From assembly GCF_017912555.1 (NCBI RefSeq), contig NZ_JAERSD010000007.1:62001-126000 (forward strand): DNA of 64,000 bases, in the 5' to 3' direction. Shown in pieces: positions 30,445 to 39,101 of this stretch. The translations under genes and the position numbers were made by a program. Source of the DNA: Bacillus sp. REN3 (GTDB lineage Bacteria; Bacillota; Bacilli; Bacillales; Cytobacillaceae). Position 1 is the first letter of the stretch. Every line of letters starts with the position of its first letter. Below the pieces are notes generated by a model. It searched no databases. It was given only the letters and a program-made list of their open reading frames with translations, and had not been told where the DNA came from.

Positions 30445-30491
30445 ATCCCACTACATTATAGTCTTTATCGGATTGTATATCCAATATTAAC

Positions 30492-31499
30492 TTACAGACC
30501 TTTTTTAGCGATGAAATCAATCAGGTCAACTACACGGTTGGAGTAACCTGTCTCGTTATCATACCAAGAGATTACTTTTACCATATTGCCTTCCATGACC
30601 ATTGTTGAAAGTGCATCGATCGTGGATGAGTTTGTGTTGCCATTGTAGTCTCCTGATACAAGCGGCTCTTCGCTGTATCCAAGGATGCCTTTAAGGTCGC
30701 CTTCAGCAGCCTGCTTCAGGGCAGTGTTGATTTCTTCGACAGTTACGTCTTTTTCAAGTTCAGCAACAAGGTCAACCAATGACACGTTTGGAGTTGGAAC
30801 ACGCATTGCTCCACCATTCAATTTTCCTTTCAGTTCAGGCAATACAAGTGAAACTGCCTTTGCAGCACCAGTCGTTGTCGGAATGATGTTTTCCGCAGCT
30901 GCACGCGCACGGCGGTAGTCTTTATGCGGCAGGTCAAGGATTTGCTGGTCATTTGTGTATGAGTGGACAGTCGTCATCATGCCGCGTTTGATGCCGAAGT
31001 TGTCGTTCAATACTTTCGCAAATGGGGCCAGGCAGTTTGTTGTACAAGATGCATTCGAGATGACATGGTGGTTCGCTGCATCGTACTTATCATCGTTGAC
31101 TCCCATCACAATCGTGATATCTTCATCAGTTGCCGGAGCGGAGATGACCACCTTTTTAGCGCCTGCTTCAAGGTGTTTCGCTGCGTCAGCGCGCTTTGTG
31201 AAACGTCCAGTCGATTCAACAACGACCTCTACGCCAAGGTCTCCCCAGCCAAGCTGCGCAGGGTCTCTTTCAGCAAGCACTTTGACACGCTTGCCATCCA
31301 CTACGATCGCATCGCCGTCAACTGTTACTTCTTTATCAAGCGTTCCGTGAACAGAGTCATATTTTAAAAGATGGGCTAGCATATTTGCATCTGTCAAATC
31401 GTTAACTGCCACGACTTCCACGTTAGGGTTATTCAATGCTGCGCGGAAAACAACGCGACCAATCCTTCCAAATCCGTTAATACCAACTTTTACTGCCAT
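30492..31499 (-). CDS. gap: Glyceraldehyde-3-phosphate dehydrogenase, glycolytic
   Basis: A 335-residue NAD-dependent dehydrogenase. N-terminal [17 protein letters not shown] is the Rossmann motif, and [12 protein letters not shown] holds the catalytic Cys. [20 protein letters not shown] has the Asp that favours NAD over NADP, which identifies the glycolytic GapA type rather than the gluconeogenic GapB. It follows cggR by 59 bases on the same strand, and CggR is the regulator that senses fructose-1,6-bisphosphate. Confidence 0.97.
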   Translation of the reverse strand: MAVKVGINGFGRIGRVVFRAALNNPNVEVVAVNDLTDANMLAHLLKYDSVHGTLDKEVTVDGDAIVVDGKRVKVLAERDPAQLGWGDLGVEVVVESTGRFTKRADAAKHLEAGAKKVVISAPATDEDITIVMGVNDDKYDAANHHVISNASCTTNCLAPFAKVLNDNFGIKRGMMTTVHSYTNDQQILDLPHKDYRRARAAAENIIPTTTGAAKAVSLVLPELKGKLNGGAMRVPTPNVSLVDLVAELEKDVTVEEINTALKQAAEGDLKGILGYSEEPLVSGDYNGNTNSSTIDALSTMVMEGNMVKVISWYDNETGYSNRVVDLIDFIAKKGL

Positions 31500-31558
31500 G
31501 TGTATTTCCTCCTTTGATTTTTCCCTTAAAGGTATTGTTTTTATTTATATAAAGGGGA

Positions 31559-32584
31559 TTACCCTTGTAACAATTTCTTAGCGGCTCCCTCATCCGTCAC
31601 CAAGATGGTGGAGGCAGGTGCCTTTTTCATGTAAGCCCTGATCGCCTTTGCCTTCGACTCGCCTCCGGCCACAGCAATGACATCTCCGATATTGGCGAGA
31701 TCGCTTAATTGGAGTCCGAGTGTCAGGACTTTGTGGACGATTTCGCCGGCTTCGTTGAAATAATAGCCGAATGCCTCGCCGACAGCGTTGCCGGCCATGA
31801 TTTTCCGTAAATCTTCAGGACTTGTATTACGCCGTTCTGCCATTGTTATAGCGTCCCCAATTCCATGCAAAACCATGCTGGCCGATTTGACCAGATTCAG
31901 GACCTCGAAAATGAGCGGTTCCTTGATGAATGATTGGTAGGCTTCAGTGCTGACTTGATCAGGTACATAAAAGACGCGGTGGCGCGAATTCGTATTGTCT
32001 GCCATGATAGAGCAAACAGTATTCGCCTGGTTCTTGACATCCTCGCCAATCCCGCCGCGCGCCGGCACGAACAGCAAATCCTTCTGCCCGAAATCCGGGG
32101 TCAGCATATCAGCCACAGCCGCCATTGTCGATCCCCCTGTCACCGCAATCACATTCTTGGGTTGAAGAAGGTCTTTTATCGTGCTCGCTGTTGCCCTGCC
32201 GAGCTCACTTTTCACCCAGGGCGATTGGTCGCTGTCACCGGCAACGACGATTACTTTCCGGATGCCCATGCGTTCTTTTAGCTGGCGCTCTAACATGTCT
32301 ATACCCGTAATGTCCCTCATTACACTCTCAAGGCTTTCCAATATTTCTTGGCCCTCATGTGTAATATGCATCCCCTGCGACGAAACCGAAATCAAATCCT
32401 GTTCCTTCAAAAACTCCACCTCGGACCGCAATACCCGTTCAGTCAGGTTCAAGCTGACGGAAAGACTCCGCCTTCCTACCGGCTGCATCACGTTTATGTA
32501 TTGCAGGATGAGGTAGCGTTTTTGCATAACTTGCAATAAGTCGGGCAATATTCTTTTTTGAATATCAATGAGCGAAGTCTCCAT
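31559..32584 (-). CDS. cggR: Central glycolytic genes regulator CggR
   Basis: A 341-residue repressor of the SorC/DeoR type. An N-terminal helix-turn-helix (about 20–60, VGRRSLSVSLNLTERVLRSEV) reads the operator. The sugar-binding domain contains VTGGSTMAAVADML and FVPARGGIGEDV, where fructose-1,6-bisphosphate binds and relieves repression. The start at 32,584 has AAAGGAG 9 bases upstream; 14 upstream in-frame codons lack a site. It is autoregulated: its operator lies 26 bases upstream of the start codon and its promoter overlaps the end of the glutaredoxin-like gene. Confidence 0.94.
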   Translation of the reverse strand: METSLIDIQKRILPDLLQVMQKRYLILQYINVMQPVGRRSLSVSLNLTERVLRSEVEFLKEQDLISVSSQGMHITHEGQEILESLESVMRDITGIDMLERQLKERMGIRKVIVVAGDSDQSPWVKSELGRATASTIKDLLQPKNVIAVTGGSTMAAVADMLTPDFGQKDLLFVPARGGIGEDVKNQANTVCSIMADNTNSRHRVFYVPDQVSTEAYQSFIKEPLIFEVLNLVKSASMVLHGIGDAITMAERRNTSPEDLRKIMAGNAVGEAFGYYFNEAGEIVHKVLTLGLQLSDLANIGDVIAVAGGESKAKAIRAYMKKAPASTILVTDEGAAKKLLQG

Positions 32585-32609
32585 GTTGATATTCTCCTTT
32601 ACATTGTTG

Positions 32610-32646
32610 GTCACAAAATGTCCCACTAAGACAAATTATGTCCCAC
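32610..32646 (-). promoter_or_regulatory. CggR operator
   Basis: On the minus strand TGGGAC, six bases, TGTC, four bases, TGGGAC, six bases, TGAC. This matches the known CggR operator (CGGGACN6TGTCN4CGGGACN6TGTC) with T for C at both starts and A for T in the last half. Confidence 0.85.
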
Positions 32647-32681
32647 TTGCGGTAAAAAAAATCACCCCTGCTACAATTTTC

Positions 32682-32710
32682 ATTCTAACAGGAGTCCATC
32701 CCCAATTCAA
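32682..32710 (-). promoter_or_regulatory. Sigma-A promoter of the glycolytic operon
   Basis: TTGAAT (32,710–32,705), a 17-base spacer, then TAGAAT (32,687–32,682). The operator lies roughly 36–77 bases past the –10, as in B. subtilis, so bound CggR blocks elongation rather than polymerase binding. The –35 sits in the last codons of the preceding gene. Confidence 0.75.
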
Positions 32711-32967
32711 CCAATAAACTCAACGTTTCTCCGTGAAAACGCTTCACTCATGAACTTTTTATCAACACGTCCGTATTGGATTTCTTCTCCGTCCAATTCA
32801 ATTACTGGAATCATGATGCCATAACGCTCGACAAGTTCATCATCAAGATCGATATTGATTTCTTCTATCTGAAAAAGCCATTGCTGTTGCAAGTCTTCAA
32901 GAATTTCCCGCGCTGTATCACAAAGGTGGCAGCGCGGCCTGGAATAAAGCCTGACAATCTTGTTCAT
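32707..32967 (-). CDS. Glutaredoxin-family protein
   Basis: An 86-residue thioredoxin-fold protein. The N-terminal strand VRLYSRPRC leads into the redox motif CHLC (about 13–16) and a helix. IMIPVIELDGEEI gives the cis-proline segment of the fold. It lacks the C-terminal second helix pair of classical glutaredoxins, as in the small glutaredoxin-like (DUF836) group. The start at 32,967 follows AAAAGGAG, so the long upstream extension of the frame is not translated. It lies 14 bases after sigma-54 and 28 or more bases before the CggR promoter region, and is probably co-transcribed with rpoN. Substrate unknown. Confidence 0.78.
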   Translation of the reverse strand: MNKIVRLYSRPRCHLCDTAREILEDLQQQWLFQIEEINIDLDDELVERYGIMIPVIELDGEEIQYGRVDKKFMSEAFSRRNVEFIG

Positions 32968-32980
32968 GGAAAAACTCCTT

Positions 32981-34318
32981 TTAATCAAATCTTTTCCGTT
33001 TCGAAGATGATGGGATGCCAAGCTGGTCCCTATATTTGGCGACCGTCCGCCTTGATACAACCATGCCTTCCCTGTCCTCCAGCAGTTGTGCGATCGCCTG
33101 GTCGGACACCGGCTTTTTCTTGTTTTCCCCAGCGATGATCTGTTCAATCGCCGCCTTTACTTTGTGGGAAGAAGCCAGATCATTTTCCGTCGTCTGAACG
33201 GCGCTTGTGAAGAATGATTTCAATTCATAGGTGCCCATCGGTGTCTGCATGTATTTTTCACGGACTGTCCGGCTGACCGTTGATTCATGGATATCAAGCT
33301 CTTCCGCCACTTCCCTCATGGTCATCGGTTTTAAATTCTCCGGACCTTCGATGAAAAAATCCCTCTGTTTTTCGATGATTTTCCTGGAAACCTTCATCAG
33401 CGTTTCCTTCCGCTGCTCAAGGCTCCGCTGGATCCAATGGAAGTCATTCTGCTTTTCCTGTAGGAAGCGATCCACTTCTTCATTTCGATACCCTGAAAGC
33501 TTCTGATAATATCCTTCATTAAAGGAGACCTTCGGAATGAGCCTGTCGAACACACTCACCGAAAGCTCATCACCATCCCTGGTAACGACGACATCCGGGA
33601 CAATGTAAGCCGGTTTCTCCCTCTGAAACGCGGAACCAGGCTTCGGGTTAAGGCACTGGATGTAATCATGGACCTTCTGGATCTCCTTCAGCTCAATGTC
33701 CAGCATTTTTGCGATCGCTTTCCACTTCTTTTCGGCAAAAAGCATGAAGTGCTTGGAAAGGATTTTGATCGCCAGCTCATTCTCCGATGTGGCAGGCATC
33801 CGTTCCAATTGCAGGACAAGGCATTCCTGCAAATCATTCGCGGCAATCCCCGGGGGATCTAAAGCCTGTAGCCTTGATATATATATGTGCAGGCGGTCCT
33901 CCGGGACGTTCAGTCTCTTCGAAAGGCCGGAAATTTGAAGGTAACCGTTTTCATCAAGGTTTTCAATCAAGGATTGAAGAATGGATCTATCCTCAGTCGT
34001 TACCGACAGCAGATTCAGCTGGGAAAGCAAATATTCTTCAAGCGTCTCCTCATTGCTGGCACCTATTTGTTCAATCAAGTTCTTCTGGTCGCGCTCAAAG
34101 GGACGCTGCTTTTTCTTTCGCGTCCGGTCCATATTCGCATCAAATGTTTTGATGTTTTTGAAGTCCACTTGAATCAGGGGGTTTTCGATTGATTTGGCCT
34201 CAAGGAAAGCAGCAAGCTCCTGCGCGGAATATTGCAGTAAGGCTATCGCCTGGGTAAGCTCCTGAGTCATCGCCAATTTCAATGTCTGCTTTTGCCATAA
34301 TCCGGCTCTAAGATCCAT
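32981..34318 (-). CDS. sigL: RNA polymerase sigma-54 factor (SigL)
   Basis: A 445-residue sigma-54. Region I is a Gln/Leu-rich N-terminus (LKLAMTQELTQAIALLQYSA) that contacts enhancer-binding activators. The central core-binding domain follows, then the helix-turn-helix (about residue 350, MREVAEELDIHESTVSRTV) and the RpoN box SRRTVAKYRDQLGIP that reads the –24 element. In bacilli SigL drives amino-acid catabolic and cold-related genes. The ATG at 34,318 is preceded by AGGGGTG and gives the usual N-terminus. No sigma-54 promoter was found in the window. Confidence 0.93.
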   Translation of the reverse strand: MDLRAGLWQKQTLKLAMTQELTQAIALLQYSAQELAAFLEAKSIENPLIQVDFKNIKTFDANMDRTRKKKQRPFERDQKNLIEQIGASNEETLEEYLLSQLNLLSVTTEDRSILQSLIENLDENGYLQISGLSKRLNVPEDRLHIYISRLQALDPPGIAANDLQECLVLQLERMPATSENELAIKILSKHFMLFAEKKWKAIAKMLDIELKEIQKVHDYIQCLNPKPGSAFQREKPAYIVPDVVVTRDGDELSVSVFDRLIPKVSFNEGYYQKLSGYRNEEVDRFLQEKQNDFHWIQRSLEQRKETLMKVSRKIIEKQRDFFIEGPENLKPMTMREVAEELDIHESTVSRTVREKYMQTPMGTYELKSFFTSAVQTTENDLASSHKVKAAIEQIIAGENKKKPVSDQAIAQLLEDREGMVVSRRTVAKYRDQLGIPSSSKRKRFD

Positions 34319-34402
34319 GTGAATCACCCCTGCACCTATTTTACATGATAAATGGAATTTGGTGTATGGAAAGAAATTGTTATCCTTGTTACAGACAAAT
34401 AG

Positions 34403-34440
34403 AAAAACCCCTTGCCTGGTTGGCCAGACAAGAGGTTTTT
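34403..34440 (-). terminator. Original terminator of tRNA-Arg, now 1.2 kb away from it
   Basis: AAAAACCCCTTG pairs with CAAGAGGTTTTT around a 14-base loop. It lies 3 bases beyond the duplicated tRNA 3' end at 34,444, so before integration it sat directly after the tRNA. Confidence 0.7.
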
Positions 34441-34443
34441 GGC

Positions 34444-34468
34444 AGCGCCCTCGGCAGGAATCGAACCC
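34444..34468 (-). repeat. attL-type repeat: copy of the tRNA-Arg 3' end
   Basis: A 25-base exact copy of 35,670–35,694 (begins AGCGCCCTCGGCAGG). It holds the T-arm and acceptor strand of tRNA-Arg but no complete tRNA. Confidence 0.85.
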
Positions 34469-34707
34469 GAAATTAAAAACACAGATTATAGAGTGAAACT
34501 ACACGCAGATAAACCATTAGTTTGAAGGTTTATTTAGCTGTTTTCATTCATGTTATGACGGCCATACTCCTTTTTATTCCACGATATAAAATCCGAACCT
34601 TTAAAATTCCGTTGTTGTTAATTGATCCTCTTAGGATCATCATGGAATAATTCCATACTTGGTCGCGCATAATATCCCATGTAATCCATTTTTTTAAGGA
34701 GCAAATC

Positions 34708-35253
34708 ATGAGCTTCCAAAAAATGATAAGGAGTGTATTTATGGGAATATTAAATGGTAATCCTCAAGATGAACCGATGCATTATGGTGAAGTATTTGGC
34801 ACTTGGACCCATTTATCTACTAATAAGGGGTTAATAGCTGCATATCAAACCTACCATAATCATGCTGGCGATGGAGCCCTTAAAAAGTTGATTCAAGAAG
34901 CAATACAAGGCTTAGAATCTGAAAATCAACAAGTCGAAGGACTGCTGAAGGCCAATGGAATCGGCCTCCCACCAACACCACCTGAACGCCCAATTGCAAA
35001 GTTAGAAGACATTCCAGTTGGAGCAAAATTTACTGATCCAGAAATCAGCGCTTCCATCGCTATAAATGTTGCTGCAGGATTGGTATCTTGCAGTCAAATA
35101 ATGGGACAATGCATCCGGGAAGACATAGCTATGATGTATGGACAGTTTCATCTTGCTAAAGCACAATTTGGTGCCAAAATGTTGAAACTGAACAAGGAAA
35201 AAGGATGGTTAATTCCTCCTCCACTTCATGTACACAGACCCGAACAAGAATAG
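34708..35253 (+). CDS. DUF3231 family protein
   Basis: A 181-residue protein of the DUF3231 family, common and often multicopy in bacilli. The fold is helical with His/Glu-rich stretches (MHYGEVFGTWTHL, YHNHAGDGALKKLI), a Pro-rich linker (LPPTPPERPIAKLED) and a long C-terminal helix (MYGQFHLAKAQFGAK). Spaced His, Glu and Asp recall ferritin-like four-helix bundles, so metal binding is possible but not shown. AAGGAG lies 6 bases before the ATG. It is the only intact gene inside the tRNA-Arg element, so it is probably cargo. Confidence 0.75.
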   Translation: MSFQKMIRSVFMGILNGNPQDEPMHYGEVFGTWTHLSTNKGLIAAYQTYHNHAGDGALKKLIQEAIQGLESENQQVEGLLKANGIGLPPTPPERPIAKLEDIPVGAKFTDPEISASIAINVAAGLVSCSQIMGQCIREDIAMMYGQFHLAKAQFGAKMLKLNKEKGWLIPPPLHVHRPEQE

Positions 35254-35488
35254 ATGGTCTTCAGGCAATCAAAATCTTGATTGCCTTTTTTGCGTGAACC
35301 TCACCCACCAAATGCTTCGCAATTGGAAGGTGCTTTCCTTATCAAAAATACGGTCTAAGCCTCGTTATGAAGCTACAAGTGCCAAATTAAAACTAATTAA
35401 AAACAAGATAGTTTCCCCCTCATATGTCGGCTTGCAACGGGAATCATGTATGGGTGATTCCAACTCCATAAAAGCCCGCCTGGAAAAC
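35254..35488 (+). pseudogene. Probable degraded body of the recombinase gene
   Basis: The frame is open on the plus strand from 35,228 into the recombinase C-terminus, but residues before about 35,489 do not resemble a tyrosine recombinase and there is no start site. It starts inside the end of the DUF3231 gene in another frame. It is best read as degraded sequence rather than a gene. Confidence 0.35.
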
Positions 35489-35587
35489 GTGAATATATCC
35501 ATTCTGTTGAACACTTATGGACATATATCTAAAAAATCAAGGCAGGTGCAGAACGAGAATGTCTTAACCAAAAAATCAAAGAAATAA
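35489..35587 (+). pseudogene. C-terminal fragment of a tyrosine recombinase (integrase)
   Basis: ILLNTYGHISKKSRQ followed by a Lys-rich end matches the last part of phage-type integrases, with the catalytic Tyr in LNTYGH. The catalytic Arg and His boxes that should precede it are absent, so the protein is dead. It ends about 80 bases before the tRNA-Arg copy and reads toward it, the usual position of an integrase relative to its attachment site. Confidence 0.65.
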
Positions 35588-35669
35588 AACAAGGGTTTCT
35601 CAAAGCATTCGGACAAAAACCGGACAGTTTTTATCTGAATACTCGAAAACCCATGTTTATCAATGCTTT

Positions 35670-35694
35670 AGCGCCCTCGGCAGGAATCGAACCC
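35670..35694 (-). repeat. attR-type repeat: functional tRNA-Arg 3' end
   Basis: Identical over 25 bases to 34,444–34,468. It forms part of the intact tRNA-Arg. Confidence 0.85.
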
Positions 35695-35743
35695 ACATCT
35701 CAAGAACCGGAATCTTACGTGCTATCCGTTGCACCACGAGGGC
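35672..35743 (-). tRNA. tRNA-Arg (anticodon CCG)
   Basis: A 72-base cloverleaf: acceptor GCCCTCG/CGAGGGC with discriminator G, D-arm GTGC...GCAC, anticodon stem-loop TAAGA TTCCGGT TCTTG with CCG reading CGG codons, T-arm GTGGG TTCGATT CCTGC. CCA is not encoded. It is intact, because the element restored the 3' end on integration. The terminator at 34,403 is no longer adjacent. Confidence 0.92.
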
Positions 35744-35926
35744 ATATCATCATTATTATAGCGCTAAAGTGAATTAGCGTTACGCTTACCTATTATAGGC
35801 TAAGTTCAGTCGCTTTGCAAGAGCGTTTTTTGTTTAAAAATCCGAATCCTGGGTAAGATGGATATGGTACAGGATTGTGCCGATTGTTCCAAAACAATAA
35901 ATGTCGAACAGTTTCCATGCGATTCG

Positions 35927-35943
35927 TTTGACCTTTATTGACC
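35927..35943 (-). promoter_or_regulatory. CtsR operator upstream of clpP
   Basis: On the minus strand GGTCAAT, AAA, GGTCAAA. This is the CtsR tandem heptad (A/GGTCAAANANA/GGTCAAA) with one change. It lies about 120 bases before the clpP start and would repress clpP until heat or protein stress. Confidence 0.85.
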
Positions 35944-36059
35944 ATGCGTGTATCATAAAAATTACATAGGTACTCTGGCAATAGAACCTTTTAATGCCAG
36001 TTGCTTAGTGCCACAATCCTTGGCATGAAATTCACGATAGTTAAAGGAGGAAAATAAAT

Positions 36060-36665
36060 ATGAACTTGATTCCTACAGTCATTGAACAAACGAATCGGGG
36101 CGAACGGGCATATGACATTTATTCCCGCCTTCTGAAGGACCGTATCATTATGCTTGGAAGCGGGATCGACGACCATGTCGCGAACTCCATCGTCGCTCAG
36201 TTGCTATTCCTGGAAGCTGAAAACCCTGAAAAGGATATCTCCATCTACATCAATAGCCCTGGCGGCAGCATCACTGCCGGTATGGCCATCTATGATACAA
36301 TGCAGTTCATCAAGCCGGATGTCCAGACCATTTGTATCGGCATGGCTGCGTCAATGGGCGCATTCCTGCTTGCTGCTGGGACGAAAGGCAAGCGTTTTGC
36401 CCTTCCGAACAGTGAGGTCATGATCCACCAGCCACTTGGCGGTGCACAAGGCCAGGCGACTGAAATCGAAATCGCTGCAAAGCGGATCCTTTTCCTTCGC
36501 GATAAACTGAACAAGATCCTTTCTGAGCGAACAGGCCAGCCGCTTGAAGTCATCGCCCGGGATACAGACCGCGACAACTTCATGACAGCTGAGCGCGCAA
36601 AAGAATACGGTCTGGTCGACCAAATCATCTCACGTAATGTGATCGAGGAAAACAAGGATAAATAA
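36060..36665 (+). CDS. clpP: ATP-dependent Clp protease proteolytic subunit
   Basis: A 201-residue serine protease that forms a double heptameric barrel with ClpX, ClpC or ClpE. The catalytic Ser lies in [14 protein letters not shown] (Ser about 98), His in [10 protein letters not shown] (about 123) and Asp in [14 protein letters not shown] (about 172). The N-terminal axial region is [25 protein letters not shown] precedes the ATG. It is monocistronic: a CtsR operator upstream and a bidirectional terminator downstream isolate it from crh. Confidence 0.97.
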   Translation: MNLIPTVIEQTNRGERAYDIYSRLLKDRIIMLGSGIDDHVANSIVAQLLFLEAENPEKDISIYINSPGGSITAGMAIYDTMQFIKPDVQTICIGMAASMGAFLLAAGTKGKRFALPNSEVMIHQPLGGAQGQATEIEIAAKRILFLRDKLNKILSERTGQPLEVIARDTDRDNFMTAERAKEYGLVDQIISRNVIEENKDK

Positions 36666-36670
36666 GCCGA

Positions 36671-36707
36671 AAAAACTCGCTTCTTCAATAATAAGGAGCG
36701 AGTTTTT
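36671..36707. terminator. Bidirectional terminator between clpP and crh
   Basis: AAAAACTCGC and GCGAGTTTTT, 10-bp stem with a 17-base loop, A and T tracts on both sides. Confidence 0.85.
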
Positions 36708-36714
36708 CATTGCC

Positions 36715-36972
36715 TTAATTTTCCCTTTGCATGTATTCAGAAAGTTTCTGGAGGGCTTCCTCCTCGTCATTTCCATCTGCGATCAAATTCACGGATGCAC
36801 CCGAGCCAATCGCAAGGCTCATCAATCCCATGATGCTTTTCGCGTTCACCTTTTTTCCATCTTTCTCAAGGAAGATATCGGATGAGAAACGGTTTGCTTC
36901 CTGGACGAATCGCGCAGCCGGACGAGCCTGCAAGCCCGATCTCAATTTGACCTCCACCTGTTTTTGAACCAT
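36715..36972 (-). CDS. crh: Catabolite repression HPr-like protein Crh
   Basis: An 85-residue HPr homologue. The usual phosphocarrier His15 is Gln here (LRSGLQARPA), so it cannot take part in PTS phosphotransfer. The regulatory serine lies in KSIMGLMSLA (Ser46), the target of HprK (gene at 55,624). Crh-Ser-P joins CcpA in carbon catabolite repression. It overlaps no other gene, lies 19 bases downstream of whiA, and ends the rapZ–yvcK–whiA–crh group. Sequence is close to the B. subtilis protein throughout. Confidence 0.96.
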   Translation of the reverse strand: MVQKQVEVKLRSGLQARPAARFVQEANRFSSDIFLEKDGKKVNAKSIMGLMSLAIGSGASVNLIADGNDEEEALQKLSEYMQREN

Positions 36973-36990
36973 CTTGCATTCCTCCTCTTT

Positions 36991-37938
36991 CTATTTATCA
37001 ATGATCTGGCCGGCCCTTAGTTTTTCGGCGATTTCATCTATTTTCCGCAGCCGGTGATTGATTCCTGATTTGCTGATTGCTCCGCCTGATACCATTTCCC
37101 CTAGCTCCTTCAGGCTCACATCCTGGTAATCGATGCGTAGCTGGGCGATTTCCCTGAGCTTATCCGGTAGAATATGCAGCCCAACTGTATCGCGAATATA
37201 GCGGATGTTTTCCACCTGGCGAAGGGCTGCCCCGATCGTCTTGTTCAAGTTTGCTGTTTCACAATTGACGAGACGGTTCACCGAATTGCGCATATCCCTT
37301 ACTATTCTAATATCTTCGAATCTCAGGAGCGCATTATGGGCTCCGACGATGTTCAGGAAGTCAGATATTTTTTCAGCTTCTTTCAAGTAAGTGATGAACC
37401 CTTTCTTCCGTTCAAGCGTTTTGCTGTTGAGGCCGAAGGTATTCATCAATTCACACAAGGAATCATTATGCTCCTGATAGAGAGAGGAAATCTCCAGATG
37501 GTAGGAGGATGTTTCCGGATTGTTGACAGACCCCCCTGCAAGGAAAGCCCCTCTAAGATAAGAGCGCTTACAACATTTCTTTTTGACTAACTCTTGCGAA
37601 ATTTCGTGAAGGATTTCAAAGCCTTCCCCAATGATTTTCAGGTCCTCAAGGATTTCCCTGGCTGATTCCTTCAAGCGGACAATATATACATTATTCTTTT
37701 TCAGCCGCATTTTCTTCCGCACGAGCAGCTCTACCTGTACCTGATAGCTTTTCTTTATCAGCGTATAAATCCGCCGGGCAATGGCAGCATTCTCGGTTTG
37801 TATGTCTACAATGAGCTTGCGATTTGAGAAGGAAAGGGAACCATTCATCCGAATGAGAGCAGACAGCTCTGCTTGCGCACAGCAGCCCTTCACCTCAAGA
37901 TTCGTCAGTTCCTTTTTTGTTTCCGAAGCGAACGACAA
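36991..37938 (-). CDS. whiA: Sporulation/cell-division regulator WhiA
   Basis: A 315-residue protein with a LAGLIDADG-like N-terminal half ([22 protein letters not shown]) and a C-terminal helix-turn-helix ([23 protein letters not shown]). In bacilli it affects cell division and chromosome segregation; it is not a homing endonuclease. I choose the TTG at 37,938: AGGAGGTG lies 6 bases upstream, and the alternative GTG three codons earlier would fall in the binding site itself. It lies 180 bases after yvcK and 19 before crh, the usual order. Confidence 0.93.
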   Translation of the reverse strand: MSFASETKKELTNLEVKGCCAQAELSALIRMNGSLSFSNRKLIVDIQTENAAIARRIYTLIKKSYQVQVELLVRKKMRLKKNNVYIVRLKESAREILEDLKIIGEGFEILHEISQELVKKKCCKRSYLRGAFLAGGSVNNPETSSYHLEISSLYQEHNDSLCELMNTFGLNSKTLERKKGFITYLKEAEKISDFLNIVGAHNALLRFEDIRIVRDMRNSVNRLVNCETANLNKTIGAALRQVENIRYIRDTVGLHILPDKLREIAQLRIDYQDVSLKELGEMVSGGAISKSGINHRLRKIDEIAEKLRAGQIIDK

Positions 37939-38117
37939 CCTTTCCACCTCCTGATAATAGAAGCAACAAGTGCTTTGCTGGCCTTCAAATGAAAAGGCGG
38001 CCAGGCGCTTTGCGCTTAATAAACGTCCGGGACGCCGAAAGTGGATCGAAACTGGTGTGGCGCCCCGGGCCTTGCTATAGTATGAAGAAATTCATAGACA
38101 AACGCTTGCATCCATTA

Positions 38118-39101
38118 TTACGCGTTATATCTCTTTTTGGTTTCATTTAAAATCATTGAGTAGAGGATTTCTGAGACCTTTTTTGTATCATGCCTGATGA
38201 CATTGCCCTCAAGCTCAGCAATCTCTTCCTGGACGACTTCAATGCCGAGAAGCTTCAGCCGGTCAAGGTCAAAATGGACAGGTTGGGCGAGTTCCTCTTT
38301 ATATCGCAGTTCGATGTCAGGCGGAATGGTTTCATTGTTGACGAGGATGGTATCAAGAAAAGCGCATTCCATATGGTCATAGATTGCCTGGACATGGTCG
38401 CTGGCGGTAAAATCATGCGTTTCTCCTGCCTGTGTCATCAGATTGCAAATATAAACCTTTCGCGCTTTTGCCTTGCAAACTTCCTTTCCAAGCCTCTTGA
38501 CCAACAGATTTGGCAAGATGCTCGTATAAAGGCTCCCAGGTCCGATCACGATCAAATCGGCTTCCCTGATTTCCTGGATTGTTTCCGGGAGCGGCTTGAC
38601 ACCCTCCGGATTCAGGAAAACCCTCCTGATTCTTTTTCCCGAATAAGGGATTTTCGATTCTCCCCTGACGATGCTGTCATCTTCCATCAAGGCGTTCAGG
38701 ACAACGCTGCGGTTTGCCGCAGGCAGCACTTTTCCACGGACATTCAGCACCTTGCTCATTTCCTGGATCGCATGGACGAAATTGCCGGTGATCGATGTCA
38801 TCGCGGCAAGAATCAAGTTCCCCAGCGAATGCCCGGAAAGTTCATTGGAAGTATTGAAGCGGTGCTGGAACATTTCCTCGATCAGCGGTTCAACATCGGA
38901 AAGCGCGGCCAGCACATTCCTGATATCGCCTGGCGGCGGGATGTGCATATCATCCCGGAGCCTGCCTGAACTCCCCCCATCATCGGCAACAGTCACAATC
39001 GCGGTTATATCTACAGGATACTTCTTCAAACCCCGCAGCAGCACTGGAAGTCCGGTGCCCCCGCCTATGATGACGATTCTCGGCTGTCCATTCATAATCA
39101 T
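38118..39101 (-). CDS. yvcK: YvcK/GlmR, UDP-GlcNAc-binding regulator
   Basis: A 327-residue protein of the CofD-like family. N-terminal [19 protein letters not shown] is the nucleotide-binding glycine loop, followed by [13 protein letters not shown]. YvcK (GlmR) binds UDP-GlcNAc and adjusts carbon flow into cell-wall precursors on gluconeogenic media, by stimulating GlmS. The start codon overlaps the rapZ stop (ATGA), so translation is coupled. The yvcJ–yvcK–yvcL order with rapZ before it and whiA after it matches B. subtilis. Confidence 0.93.
   Translation of the reverse strand: MIMNGQPRIVIIGGGTGLPVLLRGLKKYPVDITAIVTVADDGGSSGRLRDDMHIPPPGDIRNVLAALSDVEPLIEEMFQHRFNTSNELSGHSLGNLILAAMTSITGNFVHAIQEMSKVLNVRGKVLPAANRSVVLNALMEDDSIVRGESKIPYSGKRIRRVFLNPEGVKPLPETIQEIREADLIVIGPGSLYTSILPNLLVKRLGKEVCKAKARKVYICNLMTQAGETHDFTASDHVQAIYDHMECAFLDTILVNNETIPPDIELRYKEELAQPVHFDLDRLKLLGIEVVQEEIAELEGNVIRHDTKKVSEILYSMILNETKKRYNA

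Larger units (their letters stand above)
34444..35694. mobile_element. Decayed integrative element in tRNA-Arg(CCG)
   Basis: The 1.2-kb interval is bounded by 25-bp identical direct repeats formed from the 3' end of tRNA-Arg. It holds one intact gene (DUF3231) and, right beside the tRNA, the C-terminal end of a tyrosine recombinase with its catalytic Tyr. Integration at a tRNA 3' end with the integrase next to the tRNA is the standard arrangement for genomic islands and phages. Everything else of the parent element has been lost. Confidence 0.75.

Noticed and set aside
35228-35488. Complete gene overlapping the end of the DUF3231 gene
   Set aside because: No ribosome binding site; only the last 30 codons match a family (tyrosine recombinase), so a fragment is called instead.
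38190-38969. 259-codon frame antisense to yvcK
   Set aside because: Shadow of the real gene; no ribosome binding site and no recognisable protein.
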